From: Devosia nitrariae
GTDB lineage: Bacteria; Pseudomonadota; Alphaproteobacteria; Rhizobiales; Devosiaceae
Assembly: GCF_030160115.1 (NCBI RefSeq)
Contig: NZ_BSNS01000004.1
Span: 1 to 64,000, forward strand
Direction: 5' to 3'
DNA: 64,000 bases
Shown: positions 45,068 to 53,807 of the stretch, one piece after another
Layout: every line of letters begins with the position of its first letter
Numbering within the stretch: position 1 is the stretch's first letter
Translations under genes and position numbers: made by a program
The notes under the pieces: model-generated
The model's database searches: none
Told to the model about the DNA's origin: nothing
The model's input: only the letters and a program-made list of their open reading frames with translations

Positions 45068-45817
45068 TCAACCGACAAGCCTCGGGCGCGGCGGTTTCAT
45101 GATGGCGTTGTAGGCGAGGTTGATCGCACTCATCCGCTTGGTGGCGACGTCGATCAGTTCCTCAGGCACGCCCTTGGCGATCAGCCGGTCGGGATGGTGC
45201 TCGACCACCAGCAGGCGATAGACGCGCCGCACTTCGTCGCGGTCGGCGCCGGGGGCAAGGCCGAGAACCATGTATGGATCGACCCCTGTTTCGAGTCGCA
45301 CGTGCTGGGCCGCGATCTGCTCAAATCTGACATCATCAAACCCGAAGATGTCACTGACGTGCTTCAGATAATCGAGCTCGGCCTCGTGCACCATCCCGTC
45401 CGCGGTCGCAACGTGAAAGAGGCTGTCGAGCACATGCTCCAGCGTATCGGGACTATCAGCGAAGAACCGCGAGACCTTGCGGGCATACGAATCGTAGCCG
45501 GCCACATCCTGCTTGGCGAGATCGAAGACGCGCTGCACCTGCGCCTCGTGACCGGGTGCAATTTCAACAATCGCCCGGAATGCGCGCTCCTCGGAGACCG
45601 TGACCGCCCCATCGGCGACCGCCATCTTGGCCGCAAGCGCAATCAGCGCCAGGGTGAATGCCGCGTCTCTTCCGCCCGGCAGCCAGCTGTCGGGATCGAA
45701 CAGATTCGCCAGCGAACCGGCAATGCCGGTACGTGCGGAAAACGAGCCCACGATATCGGAAAGCTTGCTCCACACGTCCGTGCACTCGACCGGCTTGCTC
45801 TTGCAGAGAAATAACAT
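45068..45817 (-). CDS. TerB-DnaJ domain protein (DjlA-like, soluble)
   Basis: A 249-residue cochaperone-like protein: an N-terminal TerB-like helical domain (LIALAAKMAVADGAVTVSEE, FHVATADGMVHEAELDYL), then a C-terminal J domain (PYMVLGLAPGADRDEVRRVY, HHPDRL with the HPD motif that stimulates DnaK). Unlike E. coli DjlA it lacks a membrane segment. ATG 45817 has GGAGCC upstream; homologs suggest translation may start nearer VWSKLSDIVG, at GTG 45775. The target of the chaperone pair is unknown. Confidence 0.82.
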   Translation of the reverse strand: MLFLCKSKPVECTDVWSKLSDIVGSFSARTGIAGSLANLFDPDSWLPGGRDAAFTLALIALAAKMAVADGAVTVSEERAFRAIVEIAPGHEAQVQRVFDLAKQDVAGYDSYARKVSRFFADSPDTLEHVLDSLFHVATADGMVHEAELDYLKHVSDIFGFDDVRFEQIAAQHVRLETGVDPYMVLGLAPGADRDEVRRVYRLLVVEHHPDRLIAKGVPEELIDVATKRMSAINLAYNAIMKPPRPRLVG

Positions 45818-45858
45818 TGCCGGCTCCATTGCCAACAAACGTGAGGCGCACCCCACCC

Positions 45859-45963
45859 AGAGCGTTTTCGCCAAAAGTGGACACCACTTTTGCGGTTCGA
45901 AAACGCGCCAACCCAACAACTTAAACTTTCCGTTCCGATTCAACCGGAACGGATAGGCTTTAG
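45859..45963. repeat. Dispersed palindromic repeat, copy A
   Basis: About 105 bp with two hairpins, AAAAGTGG-ACA-CCACTTTT and CCGTTCC...GGAACGG, and the shared block GAAAACGCGCCA. It matches copy B at 52676-52781 along its whole length with scattered differences. It lies upstream of the TerB-DnaJ gene. Another 75 bp to the next gene show nothing. Confidence 0.85.
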
Positions 45964-46040
45964 TCGCGCCAGGCGCGATTCAGTTACAGCATAACGGCTC
46001 ACGAGCGACCGGTCCATGACCGGCGACGAATAGCCGCTAT

Positions 46041-46907
46041 TCAGTTGTAGAGTGGGTAGACTAAAACGACCGGTGGCTCCACGACCTCACGGCGATAGGT
46101 CGCGCGGCTGTTGGGCCCCTCATCGAGGAAGAACCCATCCGAATCGTAGCCGGGATCGATCCCGCCTTGCCCACGCGCGGCCAGGAACTCCGAAAGCGGA
46201 CCGGATTCCCAGTTCTCGAGTTCCTCTGCGGTCACCACGTCATCATACCCCGTCACAGGCTGCGACGGTACCACTGGATAGCTCGGCGTCGCCTGCACGG
46301 AAGCCGGAATAACGATCGGCTCGGTCACCGACTTGGGCCGCATGGAAAGCGGCATGGGCACGGGCGCGATCTTGGTGTCGGGCGCGACGATCGCGACCTC
46401 GTCGGGTTCGGTTTGCAGGACAGGCGGTTTGGCATCGGTGGCGACGTCTGCCGGCGCGGCCGGAGTAGCGGTCGGCTGTGCCCTTTCAGGCACTGGCGAA
46501 GGCTTGGCGGCAACCTCGGCGGGCGCCGCGGGCTCCTCGGGCTTTGCGGCCGGCGCTGCGGCGGTCTCGCTGCCGCCATTGCTGATATAAGACGGCAGTG
46601 GGCGGCCCGATCGTAGATATTGGTCGACCGGATCGGCCGTCTCGGCCACTTGTGTCCGCTCAGGCGTCGGCGCCGGGGTCGGCGCGACCTGCGGCGCGGG
46701 CGGTGCCGCGATGCCGGCCGTCCGCGTTTCATCGAGTCGAGGCTTGTTGCCAACGTCGATCACCACGGGTGCTCCGGCGACCGCGCTGCCGATGGTTTCC
46801 GGCTCACCCATGAACTGGGCGGTCAAGATATCGGCGGAAGGCACGCCCACCACGATAAGCAACCCTGCCCAGGCGAGACCATTGGTCAAACGGCGGCTGA
46901 TCTGCAT
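46041..46907 (-). CDS. Pro/Ala-rich exported or membrane-anchored protein, function unknown
   Basis: A 288-residue protein. A basic N-terminus and hydrophobic segment (RRLTNGLAWAGLLIVVGVPS) form a signal or anchor. About 120 residues of Pro/Ala/Glu/Lys-rich linker follow (APTPAPTPERTQ, AAKPEEPAAPAEVAAKPS), then a C-terminal part with YPVVPSQPVTGYDDV, GPLSEFLAARGQGG and the end VVEPPVVLVYPLYN. I do not recognise the family. The layout, an anchor plus a stretched periplasmic linker, resembles envelope-spanning or scaffold proteins. ATG 46907 follows AGGACGAAGA. Confidence 0.6.
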   Translation of the reverse strand: MQISRRLTNGLAWAGLLIVVGVPSADILTAQFMGEPETIGSAVAGAPVVIDVGNKPRLDETRTAGIAAPPAPQVAPTPAPTPERTQVAETADPVDQYLRSGRPLPSYISNGGSETAAAPAAKPEEPAAPAEVAAKPSPVPERAQPTATPAAPADVATDAKPPVLQTEPDEVAIVAPDTKIAPVPMPLSMRPKSVTEPIVIPASVQATPSYPVVPSQPVTGYDDVVTAEELENWESGPLSEFLAARGQGGIDPGYDSDGFFLDEGPNSRATYRREVVEPPVVLVYPLYN

Positions 46908-47122
46908 CGTTCTTCGTCCTGCTTGCGTCTCCCGCTGAAGGGAAACGAGAAACGCCCATTTGCGCCGACCGAGTCGGTGCTCTCCAGCATCAAGGCTAAC
47001 GGGATCAAACTGAACGGCAACTGAATGGCCATGGCCCCGGCAAGCCTCACGAATAGGGCGGCTTTTGCCACGCCATTGGGACAAAATGATGGTTAACGCG
47101 ACCGCTTGAAAGGCGCGCCACC

Positions 47123-47490
47123 CTATTCGTCGATATAGCGCTCGGAGATCGCGCCGTCGAGGAAGCGCCGCTTCGCGCCAGCCGCGACAGAAGCCTCCAT
47201 CAGGCGCGCATTGATACCCATTCGGTCGTCACGCCAGTCCGCCGCCGGCCACCAATGGGTGACGCACCCACATTGGCGGCAGCTGTGAAAGGCTAGCGAG
47301 CGATCATCCCAATGTAAGTGTGGGTCGCCGGCGGCGCTGGCTCGAAGGTGACGGCGCTTTTTGGATAGTAGGCCCAGAGCACGCCATAGCGCCGGCAGAT
47401 CGAGCAATTGCACTCGGTGATCTCGGAAGGTGCCGCCTGGACGATGAGGCGCACCGGACCACAATGGCAGGATGCTTCGACAGGCACCAC
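47123..47490 (-). pseudogene. GFA family (glutathione-dependent formaldehyde-activating-like) gene with a frameshift
   Basis: The first frame reads VPVEASCHCGPVRLIVQAAP ... CNCSICRRYGVLWAYYP ... THTYIG and then stops early. The rest of the domain continues in another frame as WDDRSLAFHSCRQCGCVTHWW to the end RRFLDGAISERYIDE. Adding one T within ATTGGG at 47308-47313 (giving ATT-TGG) restores the full domain with all zinc-binding cysteines. The gene starts with GTG one base after the metF stop, with GGAG just upstream. The lesion is one base, so it is either recent or a sequencing error. Intact relatives are small zinc proteins of uncertain activity. Confidence 0.85.
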
Positions 47491-47491
47491 G

Positions 47492-48394
47492 CTACTCCGG
47501 ACGCCGCCCGAGCAGCCGGGCGAGCGCGAGGACGAGGTTGGAGCGGTTGAGAGTATAGAAGTGGAACTCCGTGACGCCCTCGTCGAGCAGTTCCGTCACC
47601 TGTTCGGCTGCCACCGCGGCTGCCACCAGCGAGTGGGTGTCGGGATCCTCTTCGAGGCCCGCAAACCGCTCGGCTATCCATGTCGGGATCGAAGCGCCGC
47701 AGCGGGCGGCAAAACCGGAAATCTGCTTGAACGAATGGATGGGCTGGATGCCCGGTACGATGGGCGCCGTCACTCCCGCCCTTTGCGCCCGCTCGACATA
47801 ACGCAGGTAGTCCGCGTTGTTGAAGAACATCTGGGTGATGGCGCGGGTGGCGCCGGCGTCGAGCTTGCGCTTCAGGTTATCGATGTCGGTATCCCAGTCC
47901 GAACTCTGTGGATGCTTTTCCGGATAGGCGGCAACCGAAATATCGAAATCGGCGATCCGGCGAATGCCGGCAACGAGCTCGGCAGCGCTTCGGTAACCCT
48001 CGGGATGCGGCACGAACGGCTGGCCCACACCCTCCGGCGGATCGCCGCGTAGGGCCACGATCCGGTTGATGCCAGCCGCCTCGTACTCCTCGACTACCGC
48101 GTCGACCTCTGCCCGGCTCGCCCCGACGCAGGTCAGATGCGCCGCCGCATCCACCCCGCTCTGCGCCTTGATCTTCGAGACCATGCGCAGGGTGCGCTCA
48201 CGCGTCGAGCCGCCCGCACCATAGGTCACTGAGACGAAGCGGGGCTTCAAAGGCGCCAGCTTGCTGATCGACTCCCAGAATCGCTCCTCCATCGCATCGG
48301 TCTTGGGCGGGAAGAACTCGAAAGAGATCTGCAGCGCGGGCCGCTTGTCGGCCACCTGCCGGCTCGGGCGATCGAGATCGAAGGGTGAGAACAT
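47492..48394 (-). CDS. metF: Methylenetetrahydrofolate reductase
   Basis: A 300-residue FAD-dependent TIM-barrel enzyme that reduces 5,10-methylene-THF to 5-methyl-THF, the methyl donor for methionine. Family marks: ISFEFFPPKT, FVSVTYGAGGSTRERT, INRIVALRGDPPEG, ISVAAYPEKHP and ITQMFFNN. Its ribosome site (AAGGAA) lies inside the last codons of the ArsR-methyltransferase gene 5 bp upstream, so the two are coupled. Control of metF by that regulator would close a loop between S-adenosyl compounds and methyl supply. Confidence 0.96.
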   Translation of the reverse strand: MFSPFDLDRPSRQVADKRPALQISFEFFPPKTDAMEERFWESISKLAPLKPRFVSVTYGAGGSTRERTLRMVSKIKAQSGVDAAAHLTCVGASRAEVDAVVEEYEAAGINRIVALRGDPPEGVGQPFVPHPEGYRSAAELVAGIRRIADFDISVAAYPEKHPQSSDWDTDIDNLKRKLDAGATRAITQMFFNNADYLRYVERAQRAGVTAPIVPGIQPIHSFKQISGFAARCGASIPTWIAERFAGLEEDPDTHSLVAAAVAAEQVTELLDEGVTEFHFYTLNRSNLVLALARLLGRRPE

Positions 48395-48399
48395 ATCTT

Positions 48400-49371
48400 T
48401 TATTCCTTGATTGCCTTGTCCATGCCGGCGTCGGCCAATCGCCAGAGGCAGACCGTCAGGCCTGTCTCAACGCTATCGCTGGGAAATTCCCTGTAGGAAG
48501 CGACCTTCAGCCCCACGGCCTCGGCCCAACCCTGCATCTGCGCCGAAGACAGGCCGAGGCGGCGGTGTGCATGTTCGGCGCGCAGGAACTCGAATTCGTG
48601 CGGCGCGAAGTCGATGACGAGCATCTCCCCACCTGGCTTCAACAGCCGGCGCGCCTCGGCCAGCGTGCGACCCGGATCGTCGAAATAGTGCAGGACCTGG
48701 TGCAGCACGACGACATCGGCCTGCCCGGCGGCGGTATCGAGATCGGTGATATCGCCGAGACGCACCTGGGCATGGGCGATACCGGCCGAGGCGAGCTTGG
48801 CGCGCGCCACCGCCAGCATTTCCCGGCTCGAATCTATGCCGAGGCCTCGCCTGTAAGTCCGCGCCAGCACTTCGAGCATACGGCCGGTGCCGGTGCCGAG
48901 ATCGACCATCAGGTCGATGTCGCGGCCGGTGAGTTCGGCCGTGATGGCCGCCTCAACCGCCGATTCCGGTACGTGCAGCGAGCGCAGGAGATCCCAGCTT
49001 CCGGCGACCTTGGCGAAGTATTCGCCGGCCTGGGCCTGTTGGGTTTCGCGTACCGCGATCTGCCGCTCCCGATCGCGCTGCAGTTCGGGATCGCTGCGAT
49101 CGACCCGCTTGATGAGCCAGCGGGCAAGTTCGCTGCCGGGACCGTGCTGGGCCAGTCCGTAATAGGCCCAGGCACCCTCGGCGTTACGCTCGATGAGCCC
49201 CGCATCGGCGAGGAGCTTCAAGTGCCGCGACACACGCGGCTGACTTTGCCGGAGGATCTCGGTGAGATCCTTAACCGTATGGTCGCCTTCGGCCAGCAGC
49301 GTGAGCAGGCGCAGGCGCGTATCCTCGCCCGCAGCCCTGAGCACGCCCACCAGTGAATCGAGATCGGCCAT
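48400..49371 (-). CDS. ArsR-type regulator fused to a SAM-methyltransferase-like domain (SahR-like)
   Basis: A 323-residue fusion. Residues 1-100 are an ArsR winged helix (LRLLTLLAEGDHTVKDLTEI, QPRVSRHLKLLADAGLIERN). Residues 130-323 are a class I methyltransferase fold with the SAM motif LMVDLGTGTGRMLEVLA and KPGGEMLVIDFAPHE. The same architecture is known for SahR, an S-adenosylhomocysteine-sensing regulator of methionine genes in proteobacteria. Being coupled to metF, and having a perfect palindrome just upstream, supports that role here (inference). No metal-binding cysteine set of the classic ArsR type is seen. AAGGT precedes the ATG. Confidence 0.85.
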   Translation of the reverse strand: MADLDSLVGVLRAAGEDTRLRLLTLLAEGDHTVKDLTEILRQSQPRVSRHLKLLADAGLIERNAEGAWAYYGLAQHGPGSELARWLIKRVDRSDPELQRDRERQIAVRETQQAQAGEYFAKVAGSWDLLRSLHVPESAVEAAITAELTGRDIDLMVDLGTGTGRMLEVLARTYRRGLGIDSSREMLAVARAKLASAGIAHAQVRLGDITDLDTAAGQADVVVLHQVLHYFDDPGRTLAEARRLLKPGGEMLVIDFAPHEFEFLRAEHAHRRLGLSSAQMQGWAEAVGLKVASYREFPSDSVETGLTVCLWRLADAGMDKAIKE

Positions 49372-49383
49372 ATGTTACCTTGA

Positions 49384-49405
49384 GATATAAAGATATCTTT
49401 ATATC
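49384..49405. promoter_or_regulatory. Perfect 22-bp palindrome, likely operator of the ArsR-methyltransferase/metF operon
   Basis: GATATAAAGAT is followed directly by its exact reverse complement. It lies 12 bp before the start codon of the regulator and is very AT-rich against a GC-rich background. It probably overlaps the promoter and allows self-control of the operon. Confidence 0.75.
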
Positions 49406-49480
49406 CCTTTGAGGCAAGGGTCCAGAGGTAAGCGATCGATTGCTGCGGGATGCCGTCGGCGCCGGGCGGGTGCCGGTCTG

Positions 49481-49537
49481 GAGCGGGATGTGAAAAGTGG
49501 AATCCGGCTAAAGCGCTGCGACAACAAAGCGTTAGAG
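49481..49537. repeat. Degenerate AAAAGTGG-type repeat
   Basis: GAGCGGGATGTGAAAAGTGG with a following AACAAAGCGTTAGAG resembles the common rhizobial palindromic repeat family, but the second arm is decayed and no good hairpin remains. It lies between the ArsR and DUF2336 genes. Confidence 0.35.
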
Positions 49538-49577
49538 TGCGCGACTTGATTCCGTCAAGGCGCCTCGCTCAAGTGTC

Positions 49578-50708
49578 TCAGGCGATAACCGACAAATGCG
49601 ATTCGCCTGCATTGCGTTTGCGAAAGGCGTGGTTGCGCCAGAGATCGAAGATGCCCCGGGCTTCCTCATGCGTCAACGCGTTGTAGCGGGTGAGGATGTT
49701 CTTCTTGTCGGCCTCCGACGGCAGGTCACGCCACGGCAGCGTGGCGATCACACCCGAAAAGAGGTCGGCGTTGATCCCGAGCGTCTTCAACGCCACGGAG
49801 ATTGCCGCGTAGTCCTGCATTGCCAGCCATTTGACCAGCACCTCGGGCGCAATCTTGAGCATCACCGAAAGCGCGGCGGCCGCATGGTGGCCGTAGCCGA
49901 AGCGGGCGAAGCGGGCGAGCGCGCGGTCGTTGAGCTGCTTGCGGTCCGATAGCGCCTTGACCTGGTTGTAGGCGACCTTCCATTCATTGGCATTGAACCC
50001 GGCCCGATTGCGCAGTCGCGTATAGACCACCGCATTGACCTTGTCGGCTGCTACCGGGTCGATGGGACTGTGCGCCTGTCCCAGTGACTCGAGCACCCTG
50101 CCGGCGACCGAGTCGATTTCGCCACGTAGCGACTTCCAGTCGATCTCGGCACGCCCGCGCAGATCGTCGGCGATCTGCGGGTCCTTGCTGGCGCGTTCGA
50201 CCAGCCTGTCGAGCGCCGCCTGACCGAGCTCGGCATTGGGGTTGCGTACGAGCTGGATTACCGAACCGGTGCCGCCATGCTCGGCGATCGCTTCTCCGAC
50301 CCGCTCGGACACGTGCCGGCGCGATGCAATGGCCGTGCGATGCTCCTCGCCATGATTGGCGATGATCTCGATGAGGTCGTCGTCGCTGAGAACGTTGGAA
50401 AACTCGAGCAGTGGCTTTGCCACCTCGATATCATCGTTGGCGAGCTTGACGACGACCGTGCCCGGTGCGCGCGCCAACGGCGCCAGGAGCTTGGCCACAT
50501 GCGCCCGCGCCTCGACTTCGACGAGTTCTGCCAACTGGCAGAGCACCTCGTCGTACTGGGCCACCTGCTCGTCGTCGCAACGGTCCGAAACATAAGCGAA
50601 GAGCTGTGCCATATTGCGGAAGAGCTGCTCGCGCTCCCCCGAGTGCACGTCTTCGTTCAGGGCTCTAAAGGTCGAGAACGCACGTTGACCTTCGTTGAGT
50701 TCGCTCAT
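49578..50708 (-). CDS. DUF2336 domain protein
   Basis: A 376-residue soluble protein, all-helical, with HEAT-like repeats: FAYVSDRCDDEQVAQYDEVL, LLEFSNVLSDDDLIEIIANHG and QLVRNPNAELGQAALDRLVE. This matches DUF2336, a family frequent in alphaproteobacteria and of unknown function. GGGAGG stands 6 nt before ATG at 50708; the frame extends 16 codons upstream without support. No neighbour suggests a pathway. Confidence 0.82.
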   Translation of the reverse strand: MSELNEGQRAFSTFRALNEDVHSGEREQLFRNMAQLFAYVSDRCDDEQVAQYDEVLCQLAELVEVEARAHVAKLLAPLARAPGTVVVKLANDDIEVAKPLLEFSNVLSDDDLIEIIANHGEEHRTAIASRRHVSERVGEAIAEHGGTGSVIQLVRNPNAELGQAALDRLVERASKDPQIADDLRGRAEIDWKSLRGEIDSVAGRVLESLGQAHSPIDPVAADKVNAVVYTRLRNRAGFNANEWKVAYNQVKALSDRKQLNDRALARFARFGYGHHAAAALSVMLKIAPEVLVKWLAMQDYAAISVALKTLGINADLFSGVIATLPWRDLPSEADKKNILTRYNALTHEEARGIFDLWRNHAFRKRNAGESHLSVIA

Positions 50709-50873
50709 GGCACCCTCCCGGCATCCTGCCGCCATTGGTTTGAACGAGACTGTCAAACGAACTCTCCCACCCGCTTTAGGAAGCGAGCCGGATTTGATTC
50801 AAGTCTTATCGAATGCACATGGCGGAAGGCCCAGTCGGTCCGCCCGGGCCTCTATACGGCGTGCCTTCAGGAA

Positions 50874-50890
50874 CGATGCCAGCGGCATCG
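50874..50890 (-). terminator. Weak hairpin after rarD
   Basis: CGATGCC-AGC-GGCATCG, a perfect 7-bp stem 8 bp beyond the rarD stop. No run of T follows, so the call is tentative. Confidence 0.3.
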
Positions 50891-50898
50891 CGCTCTCG

Positions 50899-51855
50899 CT
50901 AAGCGGGAGTGCGCAGGCTCCGCCGCTGCCGCAAGCCATCGGCGGTGAAGACGGCAATCGAGAGCCAGATCAGCGCGAAGCTGAAGAGGCGGGTCGCGTT
51001 GATCGGCTCGCCGAAAAGGAAGATGGCGACGAGGAATTGCAGGGTGGGTGCCAGGTACTGCAGCATGCCGATGGTCGTCAGCCGCAGGCGCTGAATGCCA
51101 TAGGCAAAGAGCATCAGCGGCACCGCCGTCGCCGGCCCGGTCATCACCAGCAGGAACAACATTCCCGGGTCGGCGTGTGGGCCCGGCCCCTCAGTGGCGA
51201 TGGAATAGAAGATATAGAGGAGCCCGATCGGCGCCAGGATCAGCGTCTCGACGAAAAGGCCCGTGCCCGATCCGACCGATGCGGTTTTGCGCAGGAAGCC
51301 ATAGAAGCCGAAGCTGAATGCAAGGCCGAGCGCGACGAACGGAACGCTGCCGATGCCTGCCGCCTGCACCGCGATGGCCACACACGCGATGAGGATGGCG
51401 ACCATCTGCAGCCGGTTCTGCCGTTCGCCGAGCAGCGCCATGCCGATGGCCACGTTGACGAGCGGATTGATGAAATAGCCGAAGCTGGCTTCCAGGACCT
51501 GCTCGGTTTCCACGGCCCACACATAAAGCAGCCAGTTGCCGGCCAGCACCACGGCGCAAAGTGCCAGCCGCCGCAACTTTTTCCCGTCGGCGAAAACCGC
51601 GCGCACCTCGTTCAGGCGCCTGCTGAAATAGAGAATGATGCCGAGCAGAACCAGCGACCAGACGGTGCGCTCGGCCACGATCAACATCGATGGCACGCCT
51701 TCGAGCAGGCGGAAAAGAATGGGCAGGAAACCCCAGAGGCCATAAGCACCGAGCGCGGCCCAGATGCCGTCGTTGACGCTTGTCCGCTTGGGGTTTGGCG
51801 AGCCGTCCCCCTGTGTCGCGACGGCGACTTCGGGCGCGGTTTCGGGCAAGGACAT
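50899..51855 (-). CDS. rarD: EamA family transporter RarD
   Basis: A 318-residue inner-membrane protein with about ten hydrophobic segments. The family opening YGLWGFLPILFRLLEGVPSMLIVAERTVWS (in part YGLWGFLPILFRLLEG), NWLLYVWAV and GYFINPLVNVAIG are diagnostic of RarD. Named for a link to chloramphenicol sensitivity, its true substrate is unknown. Likely monocistronic. Confidence 0.9.
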   Translation of the reverse strand: MSLPETAPEVAVATQGDGSPNPKRTSVNDGIWAALGAYGLWGFLPILFRLLEGVPSMLIVAERTVWSLVLLGIILYFSRRLNEVRAVFADGKKLRRLALCAVVLAGNWLLYVWAVETEQVLEASFGYFINPLVNVAIGMALLGERQNRLQMVAILIACVAIAVQAAGIGSVPFVALGLAFSFGFYGFLRKTASVGSGTGLFVETLILAPIGLLYIFYSIATEGPGPHADPGMLFLLVMTGPATAVPLMLFAYGIQRLRLTTIGMLQYLAPTLQFLVAIFLFGEPINATRLFSFALIWLSIAVFTADGLRQRRSLRTPA

Positions 51856-52134
51856 GAAATTCTCTCCGCGCCCTGATGGGGACGCTGGCCCCTCCTACCA
51901 GTCCGGTGCCGCCTCTGCCAATCAGAGTTTGTGATGCCCAGCGGTCGCCGGCTGATGGCACCACCCGCAACTGCACCTCTTCACATGTTCGCTCGAGGAC
52001 GCGACAATGAGAGCCTTGCGACAGATCGGGCCGCCATCATCTTATCCAATTGCCGGCCCAACCTTTTTGCGTTTGGCAGCGTTTGCCGGAAGGCGGCCCC
52101 CGCCGGGCCTGGATGCAGATCACGGAGAACGACC

Positions 52135-52584
52135 ATGAAGAAGACCATCACCTGGGTTTTGATCGCCGACGGCAGCCAGGCCCGCGTTCTCGAGAACACC
52201 GGTCCCGGCAAGGGATTGAAGCAGGTGCGCGGTCTCGACTTTTCCATTCCTGCCCTGCAGGGCAAAGACATCAACGCCGATAGGCCCGGGCGGGCATTCT
52301 CCTCGGTCGGCCCCGGCCGAAGCGCCATGGAGCCCAAGACCGACCCGGTCACGCACCGAGAGGCCGAATTCTGCCGGTCGATGGCCGAGATGCTCGACAA
52401 GAGCCTGCAGAAGGGCGCGTTCGACCGTCTGGTGATCGCCGCCGCGCCCATTGCACTCGGTAACATCCGGAAGGCGCTCTCGCCGCAGGTCAAGAAGTCG
52501 GTGATGGCCGAACTCGACAAGGACCTGACCAACACACCGACCAACGCCCTCGAAAAGCACCTCGACGGCATCATTGCTGTCTGA
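52135..52584 (+). CDS. Host attachment protein family (baeRF-like)
   Basis: A 149-residue protein of the family named 'protein required for attachment to host cells'. It opens TWVLIADGSQARVLENTG, has HREAEFCRSMAEMLDKSLQ and ends with KDLTNTPTNALEKHLDG, the typical family tail. The fold is related to release-factor eRF1 domain 2, and members occur in free-living bacteria too, so the name does not imply a symbiont or a phage. GGAGA lies 6 nt before the ATG. The upstream 279 bp hold no recognised signal. Confidence 0.82.
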   Translation: MKKTITWVLIADGSQARVLENTGPGKGLKQVRGLDFSIPALQGKDINADRPGRAFSSVGPGRSAMEPKTDPVTHREAEFCRSMAEMLDKSLQKGAFDRLVIAAAPIALGNIRKALSPQVKKSVMAELDKDLTNTPTNALEKHLDGIIAV

Positions 52585-52675
52585 AACGCCTGTCAGACCA
52601 AGGGGATGACAGGCCTGCCGGAATCAATCTGCCAAGCGCCTGAATCACTTTGGCAACTGGTTGAATCGGCGCGCT

Positions 52676-52781
52676 AGAGCGATTTCAGCAAAAGTGGACA
52701 CCACTTTTGCGGTCCGAAAACGCGCCAGTTCAAAGACTTAGAGCTCCCGTTCCGATTCAATCGGGACGGGAAAAGCTCTAA
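52676..52781. repeat. Dispersed palindromic repeat, copy B
   Basis: About 106 bp, matching copy A at 45859-45963. It keeps AAAAGTGG-ACA-CCACTTTT, the block GAAAACGCGCCA, and a second hairpin whose outer arms TTAGAGCT/AGCTCTAA are perfect here. It lies between the convergent host-attachment and hydrolase genes and may also end their transcripts. Confidence 0.85.
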
Positions 52782-52848
52782 GGCGCTGATTCAAATCTTG
52801 AGGTCCGGTACTCGCGCCGGCAGCCTTTCCGGGAATTCATTGCCGTAC

Positions 52849-53676
52849 CTACGCTTCTGCCCCGGTGATGGCGGCGAGGAACTCGAGGAGCAATGAGTTG
52901 AAGAGGTCCGGCCGCTCGAGCGAGGGCAGATGCGCGGTGCCCTCTATGACGATAGCGAAGGCGTTGTCGAATTCATCGGAAAGTTCGTCATGCCGGGCGA
53001 TGACATGCGGGAAATCGAGGCTGCCGACGGCAAGAAGCACCGGTGCGGTGATGCCGGCAAGATAGTCGAGCGCAGCGTCGGGCGGCTCCTCCTGCGTCAG
53101 CTGCGGTTTGGCCAGCGCCGTTCCGTTCATCGCAAAAAACAGGTCCCGCACCGGCCCGGATACGCGCCCGTTCCGGCTCATCGGCCCATCAAGCCAGGCG
53201 TGCGCCTCGACCTTGTTGAGCATGTCGATGTCGCCGCGATCCTCGGCAATCTCCATTGCCTCGATAAGCGGCAGGATCTCGTCGGGCAGCTCCGGCTCCG
53301 GCGCTCCGCTCAAGGCCGTTCCGACCAGCACCAGACCGACCACACGCTCGGGATGCTCGAGCGTGAAGTCGATGGCCAGCGCCCCACCCATCGACGCGCC
53401 GACAATAACGGCCGCATGGACGCCCAGATGCGCCAGCACCACCTCGAAATCCTTGAGGTGACTGAACGGCTCGTCCGTGCTCTCGCTCTCCCCGAAGCCC
53501 CGGCGGTCATAGGCAACTGCCCGGAACCCGGCTGCGGCGACGGCTTCCATCTGGGACGCCCACAGGCGCTTGTCGGCAACGCCCGCATGGAGGAAGACAA
53601 CGGGCAATCCCTTGCCCGTCTCGAGGCCGACGAGGCGGGCAGAACCGGTCTGGACGGTGAAGGTCTTGAGAGGCAT
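52849..53676 (-). CDS. Alpha/beta hydrolase
   Basis: A 275-residue alpha/beta fold enzyme. Nucleophile elbow GASMGGA (Ser), an acidic residue in AVGSLDFPHVI and the catalytic His in EGTAHLPSLERP complete the triad. The start of the fold is VVFLHAGVADKRLW, AYDRRGFGES. It resembles 3-oxoadipate enol-lactonase-like and related hydrolases, but no pathway genes are near, so the substrate is open. GGAGACGTGC precedes the ATG. It follows ettA by 131 bp on the same strand. Confidence 0.87.
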   Translation of the reverse strand: MPLKTFTVQTGSARLVGLETGKGLPVVFLHAGVADKRLWASQMEAVAAAGFRAVAYDRRGFGESESTDEPFSHLKDFEVVLAHLGVHAAVIVGASMGGALAIDFTLEHPERVVGLVLVGTALSGAPEPELPDEILPLIEAMEIAEDRGDIDMLNKVEAHAWLDGPMSRNGRVSGPVRDLFFAMNGTALAKPQLTQEEPPDAALDYLAGITAPVLLAVGSLDFPHVIARHDELSDEFDNAFAIVIEGTAHLPSLERPDLFNSLLLEFLAAITGAEA

Positions 53677-53807
53677 GCACGTCTCCGAATGGTCGCGCTT
53701 GCTATCACCTCGGCCGCAAGGTGAACAGCCTGGCACTCGTTATCGGCACTGCGGAACGTTGTGGCTACCGGCACCGAACCACCAGGCACGACCTCCAGCC
53801 TGCACCG

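Noticed and set aside
52135..52584. 'Host attachment' gene as a sign of prophage or symbiosis
   Set aside because: The family occurs widely in free-living bacteria and no phage genes are near.
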